Origin: Ascoidea rubescens DSM 1968
Taxonomy: Eukaryota > Ascomycota > Saccharomycetes > Ascoideales > Ascoideaceae
Length of the DNA stretch: 64,000 bases
Direction of reading: 5' to 3'
NCBI RefSeq assembly: GCF_001661345.1
Contig: NW_017962916.1
Location: 443,369-507,368 of the forward strand
Shown here: positions 25,471 to 37,400 of the stretch, in pieces
How the letters are laid out: every line of letters starts with the position of its first letter
How positions within the stretch are numbered: the first letter of the stretch is position 1
Translations under genes and position numbers: made by a program
Notes under the pieces: model-generated
Told to the model about the DNA's origin: nothing
Seen by the model: the letters and a program-made list of their open reading frames with translations, nothing else
The model's database searches: none

Positions 25471-27355
25471 CATATACTCTCAATAAATGACAACTCATAC
25501 TAGAAACTCCTTTTCAAATTAAGACGATGTCAAAGGGATTAAAGCAAGACCAATCACTGTTTTGAATGCGCAATTTTGTTTCTGAGTCATTCGAATTGCC
25601 AAGTATTTGAGAATTGCCATTTTTCATCAACTATTTTTCAGACCGCAAACGAAAGGAATGACTATCAAACCTCTAACTAGCGTTTCTTTAGGTTTTTATT
25701 TTACTTCAGATGAATTTATTCACCTTTTACAGTTCAACTGCTTCTAAGGTTTGGCGGAAGTTGGATTTTGTTCTCTTTTGGATTTCTTTGGATTTTGTTT
25801 CACGTTATTGCAATTTTGCATTTGATCGTTCTCTAATAGTACTTAGCGATATCCAGGTTTTGAATTGCAGGATCTCCTAAAAAAATACTTTTCATGGTTT
25901 GCATATCTGTGATACTCCTATTGCTCTTTATATTTCTGGAATTTACATTTGCCCAATAAAGTTCTTTTTTAATTGTAAATCAATGAACTTAGTGAAGCAA
26001 TTCAGGTTGTCATTTAATTAAATGAGATTACTGCTGCTGAAAGGACCCAACAAATCCAATGATTTTTATGTCTCATTGTTGTTTGCGGGTTCATGGGTCT
26101 CAATATAGATTTGGCCTGATTCTTAACAAACCAATTTGCAACCAATCTTGCCTTCAATCGTAGAAACTAGAATTGAATATTGTAAATTATTTGAACTCTA
26201 TTTGAAATCATTTAAAATATTACATAATTGTATGGAGAGTGGGATATTCGGTTTATAATAATTATTCTTTGATATTCATTATTCCTATTTCAAGCATTGA
26301 AGAATTGGCAGTGCTTTGTGAAAGACAGATTGGAGGCCACGTCCTAAAAATGAAATTATTTCGAAAGTGGCCAGTGAAATATCAACAATAATAAGCCAAA
26401 TCTTATCATCTGAGATTTTGTCAAAGCAACATATATTGTTTCACATCACACAAGATCAAAACCGCATGTGTTAACTTAATATTAAGTAGCATTAATTGCT
26501 AGAACAGAATAGCTTTAACTGGAATTAAGAAAATTTAAAAGCGAATTGAAAAAGGATTGAATAATAGATCATTAGTTGAAACCACGCAACGTGGAAATTG
26601 GAATAGTAGAAGTTGCTCTCAAATTGATAATTCGAATGACTGAAAGTAGTAACAGTGAACTGAAAATGTTGAAGGTCATTAAAATTGAATTTGGTACATC
26701 ATCAAAACTTATACATTTCTTTGAAATTTATCGAACTAACTAAAATTATTTTACTATTGTGTCATGGGTTTGAAACGTAGTTGAATCAGCTAGCACCGCA
26801 GCGATCGCTGAGTGATTGCCCTCTCTATTAATATATCTGAGTTCCAGTTTCTCATTGGAAATTAGATCTGTAACTGAATGATATATAGTTTCAATATGCA
26901 TGGTTCCCTAATGAGAGTATGAACGGCCGACCATCCTCCAAAATGAACACCTTTCAACCAGTGGATTAATCAAAACCACTAGTCTTTTTACTGCCTCAAA
27001 CACGTTCGTGAGAATAATCTACTTTTCTTTGCTTCAGCTAATGAACCCTGATCGGCTGAACCAAAGGACACGTCAACAAGTGATGGTTTCTTTCAAGACA
27101 ATGAGAGCTTGTTGCCACTTAATAATGACAAAGAACGACCTTGATTTTTGCTTATGGTTCTATCATTTGCTTAATTACCGCCACTAACAACTGTTAGTTC
27201 AAGAAAGGATCTCCGCAGTTAATTGATATATGGTCAATACTTTGTACTGTCAACAAATCGGAAATCAGTACGATTTATTTGAATATTATTTTTATTAAAA
27301 TGAATCGACAAGTCTTCTGCTTGACCCAAATAATGTACATTGTCAAACCAGCAGA
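25471..27355. other. No recognised feature (very AT-rich)
   Basis: No open frame of note on either strand and no repeat I can match elsewhere. It probably contains the eroded LTR of relic O and the start of relic P, but nothing shows this directly. Confidence 0.3.
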
Positions 27356-27560
27356 TCAATTATATCTTAATGGACTATCGATATGTCTGCTACATATGAT
27401 ATGGCAAATGGCATATGATGGCTGACTGGAGAAGCATTAAATCATGCTGTGCGAACAACTGATTTATCTTTGCATGATCATTAGCATCATGGAATCAACA
27501 TCCATAATCTATTCAAGTCGTTGGGCCAAAAATAGTTGGACATCATTTACTGTTTCTAGT
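27356..27560 (+). mobile_element. Older copia piece P: integrase fragment
   Basis: The + strand translation contains W-L-T-G-E-A-L-N-H-A-V-R-T-T-D, which resembles the copia integrase segment F-W-x-E-A-L-x-T-A-x-Y-x-x-N-R. It is followed at the right spacing by L-F-K-S-L-G, like the T-P-Y-E-x-W-x-G-x-K-P stretch. A single short match, hence low confidence. Confidence 0.35.
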
Positions 27561-28333
27561 TAAAAAGTTATTTGAGTTGCCCTAATAAAGTTTCATGAAG
27601 GAGTTTGCTTTCAAGCAATTGATTGATCAATATCATTTTCTTAAAGGGTGTTTAGAAATCCAATATCTTTGATTGCAAAGATGGTTTTGATTAATGTCTT
27701 TATTTTGTCAAATTCATTGTTTAATTTGTCTGCAATTGGGATATCCTCAACATAAATAGATGATAAGCCACTTGAATTATGGAACATTCGTGGATCAAAC
27801 AAACTTGAGGACAAGTTAATGCGGGCAGTAAAATTGCGTTACATTGTATTGAGCGAGATAGGTGTTACTTACGTCAAACAATTCAATCGCCTCTTGATTT
27901 ATAGTCCTTCTTATTGTTGTGGATTTCTCAGCAGGTGCGTCTCGATAATAAGGAAGATATAATGCCGTGTTCATAAAACGAAAGTAGGCACATGATAAGC
28001 GGATAAGATAGTTATTTATCGCAGCTCATGAAAGCATTAATGGTTATCCCTCGAATTACGTAACTGCAGCGTGGACATCAATATTGCTATGTTTAATTAT
28101 TTTAAGACATACATCAGAACTAATCTTCCCATAAACAGTAGAGAACATTTTACTTCATTTTCAACGTGCATTGGCTATTTTTGTTTTATCATTTTTCCTT
28201 TAACAGTCGATGTTGGAACTCATCAATCGGCTTCATTTTTTTAAAATGAACTAGTTTCTTTTGCCGCAGCAGATAACCTTTTTCACATTAGTGGGATTGC
28301 TACTACAAGGGAGATCAGTGATCGAATGAGATC
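27561..28333. other. No recognised feature
   Basis: AT-rich DNA without long open frames. Nothing matched to other parts of the window. Confidence 0.3.
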
Positions 28334-28960
28334 TTACGATTGAGACAGCAAGAATTCTGTTTCGTCATGGCAAAGAGATCCATTAGTGTTCTGTGGCTCC
28401 TTTAATAACAATAATTTGACTGGCAAGCTACTCTGTTTTTTGAGCTTAATGTTTTCAAGAGATGGTGTTGATTTCAATAGAGTGAATTTCTTATCCTTCT
28501 TACTACATGACATAATCACACTGTTGACGATTTAGCGTTCTTGGATCTCTTGCGGTTTCGTGGATGGCTTGGTAACCTTCACCAGTATTCTTACTTTCAT
28601 CATGAGATTGTTATCGATATCAAATGGTATGTGAGAATGAAAACCTTTGATTAACCATATTTCAACTGTGGGATTAGGAAGATCAAGAGTTTGCATATCT
28701 TTGACGTTATCAAAGGCAATTGAATTTGATTCCGTTTTAGATGACGAAAAAGAAGTATTACAAATATTGCTGTGTAGTCGTTCACTTATCTCAATATGTT
28801 TTGTCGTTAATACATTTGACGGTTGAATTAGACAGCTGAGGTTTACACATAAGATGGTAGGATGTTTGTGAAGTAGTTGAACTATCAGAGGAACGGTTTT
28901 GAGGTTCAGTTTTTTATGAGGTATCGAACTATTTGAACTGAATAGATAAATGTCATTCAT
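28334..28960 (-). mobile_element. Possible older copia RNase H piece; otherwise an unknown coding remnant
   Basis: The - strand is open over most of this stretch, which is unusual for so AT-rich a neighbourhood. The segment P-T-I-L-C-V-N-L-S-C-L-I-Q-P-S-N-V-L followed by T-T-K-H-I-E-I-S-E-R-L-H resembles the copia RNase H tail P-x-x-I-x-x-D-N-Q-S-x-I-x-x-x-x-N-P-V and R-T-K-H-I-E-I-x-x-H-x-x. The remainder (N-P-T-V-E-I-W-L-I-K-G and onward) is not recognised and is longer than the copia tail should be. A host gene remnant is therefore not excluded: a TACTAAC branch-point-like motif followed by a pyrimidine-rich CAG lies at the start. Confidence 0.4.
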
Positions 28961-29339
28961 TGTTAGTATCCGAGTTGCTCCGCTAGTTTTCTATGAGTTC
29001 TTCATTATAGTAAATCAATCTTTGGTAGATGAATGCTGACGATGATATCGATTATTGATGTCCACTTCAAAAATTCTTCTTCTCCAGTGATGATTGAAAG
29101 GAGATATAGCAGTACTGAATGGAGCGTGGACTATTCGATTCCTATTCCATTTTCTACGGATTTACCATAGAAAATCATCGTTATCATTGATCAGAATATA
29201 TGTTTGCAAATGATCGAGTGTTTTCAGGATTCGTTTCATTATGGGCTTGGCATATCAATGTCCGACATTAATTGTCTCATCTTGCAGCAAATCCATTAAA
29301 TTACATTAAGGACAAAGAAAACATAACAAGGAAGTAGAA
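28961..29339. other. No recognised feature
   Basis: On the - strand a short open segment of about 45 codons (rich in Arg, His and Asn) precedes the previous feature, but it matches nothing I know. Confidence 0.25.
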
Positions 29340-29522
29340 GGAAACTTTGCGAGCACCTTCAGTAGGAAAACGGCTTGGATCGCAAAGCGTCAGGAGATCA
29401 GCCGGTGACTGAGACCGAATGACCCACCGCAGAATCGATGCAGGCTGATAGGAGACCCTTAGGTTCCGAAGCCGTTTTTACACGATCGGATGATTCTAGT
29501 GGAACCTTTGAAAATCGCAGCA

Positions 29523-29630
29523 AACGACAGCTTGAGTTGGCCGAACTGCTGGTAAGCGTTAGTGCGGATCTTGGTCTCAAGGGATCTGCCTACAGACGCA
29601 GGGAAAATTGTTGGAACCAGAGCAGCGGTC
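29523..29630 (+). other. tRNA-like segment antisense inside the LTR of element D
   Basis: The + strand has a box A look-alike TTGGCCGAACTG at 29,537-29,548, a TCTCAAGG stretch near the anticodon position, and GCGGTC at the 3' end. It aligns by eye along its length with the segments at 39,737-39,840 and 57,854-57,958. The box B part here is poorly kept. It is not a tRNA gene, but a degenerate copy of a tRNA-Leu/Ser-like sequence within the LTR. Confidence 0.4.
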
Positions 29631-29766
29631 ATTTAAAGGAGATCATCTTAGGGTAGAAAGATTAGTGGTTTTGAAATTTTGGAATGTGCGTTTCACAAAG
29701 AAGGGTCTTCTCACTCTGCCAGTCGTGAAGCACAACTACCTCTTTTGCTTTCTGCGTGAAGAAGCT

Positions 29767-29786
29767 AACTGACCGGCTTGTCAGTT
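29767..29786. repeat. Short inverted repeat in the LTR
   Basis: AACTGAC and GTCAGTT are perfect 7-base arms around a 6-base spacer, inside the outer part of the element D 3' LTR. It may be a protein-binding dyad of the LTR or chance. Confidence 0.4.
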
Positions 29787-32700
29787 TTTTTGCTAGCGGA
29801 AGGTCATTCTCTAAACCGCGGATCTAGGTACATCAATCGACTATCGACTCCATTAATTAATCAGACACTGAGCTGGAACAGAAGGATACAAACATGAATG
29901 AACATCCAAATCCAATGAATAAAGAAGTTCTTATAATGCCTTCTTATAGATCTTGACAATTTAAAAGAAATAGAGTGATAAATTCGAATTGTAATCGTTG
30001 TAGCAATAGTATAAGTTCAGACAATTCCACAAAGTAAATCCATTCTGCGAGTTAACCAACATAGAGTCAATCATGTATTAGTAATTGAGCAAACCGCAAA
30101 CAACATCAACAGCAAAACTTTAGGCAACCGAATTTCAATCAATGAAGCGACAAATTAGGAGAAGTGAACACAGCAGCCGCTACCACTTTGGCCACCATAT
30201 AAGCAACATCAATCTGCATCAATTCTTTCAAGAGTGATAGCAACATTGCGCGACCTTTTATAAAGTGATATTTAATTCAAATATGTTTTCAGTTACTGTG
30301 ATTTGTGGGATAGCTAGGCAAGCTGTTGCCAGATGTGTCATTACATTCGACTACGGATTTGGCGGTACTTCTACCAAATTTGTGGAGGACATGCACTCAA
30401 ATCGAAACATCGTGGATTGTCGCATTGAGTGAAAGGACTTCAGCTTCACTAATCATTAAGGCCACTGAAGCCAGCTTTTTGGAGTGGCAACAAAGTGATT
30501 TTCATTAATCAGCAGCATATACCCTCCATCCTATTTTTAATTAACAGCGTCTCCAGCCCAATCACTGCCAACCTATCAAGCTCCTTCAACAGGTGAAGCA
30601 GCTTTGTATTGAACAATGGATGGCTTTGAGTTTGACAATCTTAACACAACTGTACGACAATTTAAAATGATCTTGCATAGCGTACCAAAAGTTTGAATGA
30701 TTAACACAGCAGCAACAGCAACATCATACCATGAAGAATTAGCTGAACAACCGAACATTTCAATTACTGATCAGTTAGATGAAGATTGCTCTGTGGCAAC
30801 CCAAAGCCATATGAATAAAGCAACTCCCGGTAAAGGCCTATCTTCATTGGTGCAGTCTGCGCAGAGAACACAAAAATCTTGAACGATCAAACCATCATTC
30901 TGACATTGGTCTCCATCAATTTGGAAATACTTGATTTACTTTCAGCAACAACAAGTTCTGGAATGCGACCCAGAATTACTCCAAGATTATTCAACCTAGA
31001 AAACTAGTTCACGTATAATTTAAGAAGCAAATTGATGGCATCTCATGATGCCGCAATAAAGATTTTATCCACAGCGCTCTCACGGATCCAGTTCCTTTTG
31101 CTCTTTGAAAGATAAAGAACTGGATGTTCAGCTGAAAATGTTTGAGATCCAAATCGTCGGAGAGCAATAACCAACCTGGTATAGCAATAAAGAATACATT
31201 TTTTCAGTTCATAAATTGGTTTTGATTTTTTTACTCTTTTAGCGATTACACGGAATGACCAACATCAGCCAGTTGATTCATGTAAATTTGAGCGTCGATT
31301 TCTTCCTAAATGACTGGACATGCCACATGCATTTGATTAACCTTGAACATCTTTGATGCTGAAACAGCTAGAAGTGCTCGGTCACTATCATGTCCAAAGA
31401 GTGCAACAAATTTTTCACTATGACCGATCACTGCAACGTAAGAAAGCGCTTGAGGTACTAGTCTCGTTTTGGCAAAATCACCATTTGGTGCTCACTTCAT
31501 TGTTTACTCGCAACGAATGCAAACAGGCTTATTGCCAAAGAGAAAATTAAGCACCAAAATGGTAATGGTCGGAGGGGTCGCCGGAAGTTCTGATATTCAA
31601 CCGAGCTTACTGATCGTGTCTGCAGATTTTGGCTCAACACTAGTACGGGCATTAACGACAGCGCCAAAGTCGTGCACAGTAGACCAGACTTCAATGCTAT
31701 TTGTTGAATCATTTGTAATCTGCTTAAGTACAGCTGCAACGACATGAAGCTCGTCTTGACGAACACATTTGGTTGCAGCAAGCTGGTTGTTATGACACTC
31801 AGCATCAGTTATTATCTTCACCAACCTCATGTAAATCGTTAGTGCATTCAACTAATTATTTGTATCCGATAAATAGGGATGCAGATCATCGTTTTTATCA
31901 GTATATCTGGTCCTGTCAATATATTCATCGCATGGTTGGAGTTGGCATTTCCCATGCCGTCGGATTGAATTGCAGTTGTGCTATCCTCGTCACTGAATGG
32001 TAAGACTGATTTTTTCCTGTAGCAACAGCATCAATGTCTGTATCGTCAACCTCCTATTGATTTGGTGCTTAATCTCAGCAACTGCCACCCATTCAAAACT
32101 GAGTCAAGATACAACAAAAAGATAAGAATTACTCAGATCAGCACTGCTGTAACTGGAGTGGTAGATTCTGTAGGCCTTTCTACTCATCTCGTTGCAAACA
32201 ACGCACAGAGCATTGTCTCTTCTCCCAACTTCGTTTTCCTGCATTTTCTCGGACTCAAGCCTTGGTGAGCAAAGACAAATATGTTCAACATAACAAGAAA
32301 TCAGTTTTGACCCTGGATTTACTAAAATGATCTGGTGATTGGAGTGCCTTCTTTAGAGTGAGTCAAGTTGATCAAGAAAACTGGCAAGCATCAGCGCTTT
32401 ATTTTGAAGTAATCAGCATCTTTTTCTTCATTTTACCCTTTTGCGGCTTCTGTGACGATTTTTCTTAGCGACGGTGACTGACCAAATATTGATGATATTT
32501 ATTTGATCCTGACCATTGATATTGGATTCTTTCATTCTGAGAACAATCTTTCAACCGCTTTGATGCAAACTTGTTATCAGTTCTGATAATGCGGACAGTT
32601 CTATGCAATAATCGTTGACTAAACTTATTATAATATACCAAGCTGGCAACTGCTACTGATCGTGTAGCAATTAGAGCAAGAAAGACCTTTTTTCCGCAAT

Positions 32701-34129
32701 CATCAACAATGGTGAGAAATCAACAACATTCATCAACAGCAGCAGCTGGCATTGGCCAACAATACCAACATCAAATTGAAAATGAGCAGTGGTGGCTGTT
32801 TCGTAGACAACGTCCCCATAATCATTCTCGGTTTTCCTTTATGACAAGCAGACAGTTTGAACCGCGATCGGCAAGCATAGCATTGATATTGCCAATATCC
32901 CTTTGAACAATATCAACAGATGTCCTACTTGTTCATTCCACATTCTTCTACTTTACACAACAGCAGCTGGGGCAGCCAGACATGCATAGAGTGGAAAGCC
33001 TGCCGGCGCGTCGACCATTCAAGCGACAAAATCTTTTTTAGATGACAAATAGGCAACTCTATTTCGAGCGTCTAAAAATGAAATTTAGTTTCCTCCATGG
33101 GGAGCGCAACAATTATTCATCAACGAATCCCGATTCAGATCCATCACAATACCAATATCACTTATTTCAAGTACAGCGTTGCCAATACCAACAATAGGTC
33201 CTGATTCAGGAGGTATGTCGCTGCACCAATCACCGATGGCACAAACATTTTGGAAAGAACCAAATCAAATTACACTGTTTTGAAACTCAACAAGAACATG
33301 CTAGCTACCATCACCGACCGAGCCAACCGGGACTGATTTTCCTTGAGGGCATGCAAGACTGCCACTGGTGCAGAAACGTTGGCTACAACTAATGATCATG
33401 CAATATCCGGCAGTGCGGCCAGCCACTCACTGACCATGTTGGTGGTTCTCTGACTTCGATGGATTGTCATTCGTTTGCCTTTGGGCTTTTTCATTGGATT
33501 GTCACCTACATAAACTAACTCTGTTGAACAAGAGCTACCGACCAATTCATCATATCAATGGTGACTGACCAAAACTTTCCATCAATTGATGAGATTTTGT
33601 CAGTGTCTGTGTATTGAATGAGAACTTCTTCAGCCAAGATGTTTTCGGAAACGGATCCAGCACCAAATGTAGTTGAAAGTATATCAGCAATCTGGACTAT
33701 CTTAATATTCCTTTAGAATTCTTTAAAAAATCTAATGCAATTCCTGTTATTAAATCATGCATTTTCCTATTTACCACAAGTAAGATCTTTTGTCATAATC
33801 ATAGCTGCTTGAACACCAACAGAACTACAATGCTTTTCCAAGTCACTGAAACTTGACGGCGTACTACCCATTTCGTAGTACCTCCTACAATTTGACAATG
33901 AACAATCCGCCAGTAACCAATCTGTGGCAAAGGGAATTCAAAGCAGCCGTAAATTTGCTCGAGTTAACAACATCAGCAAGTATAACATCATCTCAGATGA
34001 AGGCTTCGTACAGCAGACGCAACTGACAAGCTTTGAGATTTAAGACCGAAGCCCCAATAGTAAAGTTGGCACTATCCAATTGAAATGCTGGCACCTGCCT
34101 ACGATCAATCGCAATCTGGCTCATACTCT

Positions 34130-34330
34130 ATTAGAGCTGATTTACTATGGTACATTATGGTCGGAAGTAGTTGAGAACGGGGAACACAGAAAAGATCGGC
34201 GGCCCTTCGAATAAGAAACAGCGCCAGATGACCGTCCGTCAGTGGAGCAGATGGCAGACAGTCAGTGAAGGACCGAGTGTAGACATGAAGGAGGGTCACA
34301 ATATTTTACTATTCTTTCTAATTGCCGTTT
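34130..34330 (-). repeat. 5' LTR (inner part) of element D
   Basis: On the - strand it reads GACCCTCCTTCATGTCTACA, then a GGTCC-TTCACTGACTGTCTG block, then CTGCTCCACTGACGG. This lines up with GGAGCCTCTCGGATGTCTGC and following text in the + strand LTR at 52,872-52,945 and with the LTR pieces at 62.5-63.05 kb. It directly precedes gag on the - strand. Confidence 0.65.
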
Positions 34331-36640
34331 CAGATTTTCTCGTTCTCCATTTTTCAAAAGTAAAAGAAGAACAGTGACAAGATGGATCTTAGATAAGTCC
34401 CTGTCAAGAATTTTGATGATATGTCATTTGAATTCAATTTGTGTTTGATCAAGCAAATTGATTTTTCTGCTAAACGGACTATTCTTACAAATAATCGTAG
34501 ATAATCAACTGGTAACTTAGTTGCTTCTGAATTGAACAAGACTATATGACGAAAAATGAAATGACCTTTATGCTCCGCGCATTTACTCCATAAAGTCCAA
34601 TTATTGGGGAAGCATTATCAAGTGAAATATATTCCAGTATAGTTATCATTTTGCGGTTGTGAAAAATTCAAAGTTGAGTATTGTTAGTACTCAAGATCAA
34701 TTATACATTGTTTTAATGTTCTATTAATCTCAGAAGGACAGTACGCATCTTTTGATGAGGTATTGATTTGATTTGAAGAAGACTAACCATTGTCTTTGTG
34801 AATTTGCATCAAATCTCATTTCGTTGTCTGGACAACATTATTTTGCACTTGCTTTCAAATTAACAACTATAATTAATTGTTCTAGTCACACGATGCAATC
34901 ACGTCACCGTGCTTGTCAATTGATGCTGTTGTTTCTCCAGTTTGTCCATTCTAACATCTTTCGGCGGATTTTCCAAAAGTAAAGACATTTGATGCTTTGG
35001 TTCGAATAAACGTGACATCAGCAAACATTAATGAATCAATATCAACACTCTCTTGTGACTTTAAAATATCGTCACTGCGCACAACATTCATTAGTATGAT
35101 TTTATCATTATGAGCTGTCAGGACTTCAACTCTATTTGCAACTTGAGTTGTTCCTTTCGGGTCAAGAAAATCTTCACCAAGATGGTAATTAACAATTAAT
35201 TTGAGTGTCACTCAATCCGATAGTAAGCCATTGTTAGTAACAAATATCAAACCTTCACGCCACTAAATCATTTGAACATTTAGGTAGGACGAATATTTTT
35301 CTTCTTTTCTGCATTTCCAGCAGTAATAGGCAGACCCCCATAGTCAAAAGGCTTAACTTTAAATTGGGTAGTGACTGCTTCTTCAAAGCCTTTGGCAAGC
35401 TTGAATGATACTAACCAATTTCGTAACAATCGTTTGTGGCTTAATATCTTATGGTGTCTGAATAGTTCATTAACTTATAAAAATGGTATCTTGTTTCTTT
35501 CATGAAAGTAGTTCTTAGCAAAAAATGTTATGTGAGGTACGTCGTAGCAACTTTATTGTCAAACTTCGGAAAAGCGGCATAATGATGAATAGATTCAAAC
35601 TTTCAATAATGACCTGAATTCACGTCGGTTTACACTTTTAATTCATTTTCATTCAATAGAAAAGTTGACGTAACCAGAAAGTTTGTAAGAAAGAGAAGTA
35701 ATGCAAAATGGCCTTGATTCACAAATTCTTGAATTATTCTGAGGAGCAACTTAAACGCATGATGCGAATCTTAACTTCTAATTACTTTGAATTCACAAGC
35801 AGTTACGATTGATGATATAACAGACCAAACAATTTCTTTAAAGTTCGATTGACGGCAGTAGCAGCGATGAATCCCATTTAGTTAAATTCATCACACTCAA
35901 CGTAATTGGCGCTTCAATCAGTGAACAAAGTTTTCATCATCCGTCATTCAGCTGTAGTACAATCCCATATCTTTCCTCATTGAATAAAATGACATCACAA
36001 TTTCCTTGAGTTACTACGACTGGTCTCGAAATTTAGAGACAACTCAAATATTGTCGAAAGTGATTATTGGAGACCAGTTATAATATGAAAATGTAAATTA
36101 TGAATCATAGTAAAAAATAATAGAGTAGTATAATTAAATATCTTTTATAATTGTGTCACGTCTCTAAGAATACCTCTCTATTGATAACCTTCTGCATATG
36201 AATAGCTTTTGTTTAATATAATACAATTTTGAAAACGCAGAAATTCTCTGTTCTTTGCGTCTCACTAATAAATATTAAGATTGAATCGAAACATTTCACT
36301 GCAGATTAGAAAAATAGAATATGCAGCATAACAAAAGCAACCGTATCGTACGAAGAAGTTGAACGATACAGTGATATTTCAGCAATTATAACTATCAGTA
36401 ATTGAATAGGATTGTCTTGAAGTAGATGACGATCATATGTTAGAATAGTATTAGTTTAACGAGCAAAAGAAAATATTCAAATATGATAATAAAAGAACTG
36501 TAACTCAAAGTAAATCAAGCAAATAAATGAAATAATAGTTGAAATCATTTAATTCGGGACATTGGTTTAATCCTGAAACAAGCAACTTGTAAAAGTAGAG
36601 ATTGTTGTAAACTTGGTATACGGAGTCAATGAAATAAATA
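34331..36640. other. Unassigned AT-rich DNA
   Basis: No motif was recognised. Short open stretches (34,773-34,982 +, 34,951-35,211 -) match nothing I know. A small perfect inverted repeat at 36,019-36,078 is listed separately. Confidence 0.3.
36019..36078. repeat. Inverted repeat with 9-base arms
   Basis: ACTGGTCTC (36,019-36,027) and GAGACCAGT (36,070-36,078) are perfect complements around 42 bases. There is no flanking duplication that I can see. It could be the remains of a very small transposon or chance. Confidence 0.4.
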
Positions 36641-36647
36641 TTGTAAA

Positions 36648-37400
36648 GTGGAAACTGCAAGGAGGTTAAATTTTTATTTTAGATGGTTGAGACAAGACCG
36701 ACACAAGTTGTTCGGTCTAGCCATAGAAGTCCCTAAAGATACCAATAACTCTCCTCAAAGGTTCATCCAGCAATCCTTGTTCTATAAATCAAGTTGCCTA
36801 GTTTCAATTGAAGCTGAAGATATTAGTAATACTGGAAATCACATTGGATGTCTTAAGATTGTAAGTACATATCTTTTGTAAACATCTCCATAACAATTGC
36901 GGGATCCCTAATAATTGTTTCCTCCAATTTGTAATCGGAAAAAACAATGGATACAAATATGTGCTTACAAGCCTTTATCGATCAGATTCAACTGCATCTT
37001 GACGTAAAGAAATCCAGCTCAAATAGTCTCCCATTTGGCCAACAAATATGAAAAGAAGCTGAGATCAACAATCGTTGCCCTAATGGTTATTCAAAATATA
37101 ATTCAATTGTTAATTCATTACTATACACGGCTAATTCAGTGAAATGTAAAATGTTATTCTCTACAGGAGCTCTAAGGAGACCAGTAGTAACTCAATGAAG
37201 AGACGTTATATGTGGTGTTTCCACACCACTCGAATATGTTTGTCTATCAATTGACTTGTCCACTAGATTACGATAATAATAATACTGAAATAAATCATAC
37301 TCCTCTTTCTTCTCTTGACAAAGCCGATTATGCAACAATTAAACATTTTCCTCTGTTAACATTTTCCCACCTAACGGTTGTTAATCACAGGGCTTAGGCA
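36648..37400 (+). mobile_element. Older Ty1/copia relic N: RT
   Basis: The + strand translation at 36,648-36,881 contains L-R-Q-D-R-H-K-L-F-G, then L-F-Y-K-S-S-C-L-V-S-I-E-A-E-D-I, then T-G-N-H-I-G-C-L-K-I-V. It follows the copia RT run Y-G-L-K-Q-A-P-R-x-W-F, L-F-x-K, Y-V-D-D-I and T-G-N very well. At 37,230-37,390 it has P-L-D-Y-D-N-N-N-T and P-L-S-S-L-D-K-A-D-Y, matching the later RT segment S-T-P-L-D-x-N and D-x-x-x-Y-R-S-I-x-G. Flanking gag, integrase, RNase H and LTRs were not recognised. It belongs to the AT-rich older layer and is broken. Confidence 0.6.

Larger units (their letters stand above)
29340..29830 (-). repeat. 3' LTR of element D
   Basis: Read on the - strand it shows in order AACTGACAAGCCGG, then CACGCAGAAAGCAAAAG, then GGTCATTCGGTCTCAGTC, then ACCGGCTGATCTCCTGACGC. 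These match AACTAACGAACTGG, GACGCACAAGGCAAAGG, GGTCCCTCGGTGTCAGAC and ACCGGTCGACTCCAGTGATGC in the LTR at 57,610-58,200. It includes the tRNA-like antisense segment described separately. Confidence 0.65.
29340..34330 (-). mobile_element. Ty1/copia element D with LTRs at both ends, broken
   Basis: A - strand copia element of about 5 kb. It has a 5' LTR at 34,130-34,330 and gag at 33,870-34,090 (A-N-F-T-I-G-A-S-V-L-N-L-K-A, matching Gag of A, B, E and G). Further gag follows at 33,120-33,300 (G-D-W-C-S-D, also present in element E near 43,440). A segment at 32,640-32,800 is shared with E (42,850-42,990) and G (60,930-61,110). Pol pieces lie at 31,500-31,850 and RT/RNase H at 30,420-30,700, where the translation has W-A-G-D-A-V-N, G-G-Y-M-L-L-I-N-E-N and E-A-E-V-L-S-L-N-A, a good copia RNase H series. 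The 3' LTR is at 29,340-29,830. It is old, with many breaks. Confidence 0.7.

Noticed and set aside
36019-36078. A miniature inverted-repeat transposon
   Set aside because: The arms are only 9 bases, no target-site duplication is visible, and no second copy was found in the window.
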